DNA of 39,574 nucleotides, from contig JAUYGY010000039.1 in NCBI GenBank assembly GCA_030690315.1, positions 1-39,574 on the forward strand. Reading direction: 5' to 3'. Position 1 is the stretch's first letter. Every line of letters starts with the position of its first letter. The notes beneath the pieces are model-generated. The model was given only the letters and a program-made list of their open reading frames with translations. It was not told where the DNA came from and did no database searches. Source of the DNA: Aequorivita sp. (GTDB lineage: Bacteria; Bacteroidota; Bacteroidia; Flavobacteriales; Flavobacteriaceae). Both the position numbers and the translations under genes were made by a program. Positions 39,569 to 39,574 of this stretch are shown piece after piece.

Positions 39569-39574
39569 GCATTT

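Noticed and set aside
1..39574. tRNA, rRNA, prophage, integrase, transposase or toxin-antitoxin genes
   Set aside because: Looked for by eye on both strands; none recognised. A small RNA gene cannot be excluded without a covariance-model search.

Overview
The window is chromosomal DNA of a member of the Bacteroidota, most likely the family Flavobacteriaceae. Three things point there: the moderately A+T-rich base composition; family-specific genes (DUF3098, DUF4271, DUF4296 and DUF6252-like proteins, a protein with a type IX secretion sorting domain, an exonuclease-DnaE fusion, a large LeuRS leucine-specific domain); and the flavobacterial -7 promoter word TAnnTTTG in front of many genes instead of a sigma-70 TATAAT box. 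The genus cannot be fixed from the sequence alone. The content is mostly core housekeeping. I see no prophage, IS element, CRISPR array, tRNA or rRNA.

Layout. 1-1567 (minus): ftsX, a DUF3098 membrane protein and uppP (cut by the window edge), an envelope/division operon. 1667-6554 (plus): a UbiA-type prenyltransferase without a canonical start codon, leuS, and a membrane Zn-peptidase. 6670-11737: saccharopine dehydrogenase-like enzyme (minus), DUF423 protein and pckA (plus), then DUF4271-hemD (minus). 11851-14343 (plus): polyprenol-phosphate mannosyltransferase-like GT2, pyrC and a DUF4296 lipoprotein, with overlapping junctions. 14335-18811: SDR epimerase (minus), tyrS (plus), LuxE-like acyl-protein synthetase family protein and a T9SS-sorted lamin-tail protein (minus). 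19040-22544: a PhoB/PhoR-like two-component pair, a GT28-like glycosyltransferase (minus) and trmB. 22583-26624 (plus): LysE transporter, alkyltransferase-like protein, and an Fe-S/redox cluster (Mrp, Nfu, ferredoxin-NADP reductase, 2Fe-2S ferredoxin). 26621-31497 (minus): SGNH lipoprotein, metallophosphoesterase, glutaryl-CoA-dehydrogenase-like acyl-CoA dehydrogenase, trmN, rimM, rpsP. 31630-39346 (plus): duplicated-domain lipoprotein, dnaE, trxA, a ClpP-family protease and a DUF58 protein.

The most unusual signal is not a gene. At least ten places carry arrays of degenerate, head-to-tail 7-bp words. The words differ from site to site but the 7-base period is kept; the longest runs are about 98 and 126 bp. 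Most lie between genes. One ends exactly at the ATG of dnaE, and a related 8-bp array ends exactly at the ATG of the ferredoxin gene. Two arrays lie inside the essential leuS reading frame, together with a G-rich palindrome of a second repeat family and a very A+T-rich segment, so LeuRS (1054 residues) appears to have been invaded several times in frame. A hairpin repeat of a further class supplies one possible ATG of the ClpP-family gene. I regard this repeat system as the part most worth following up.
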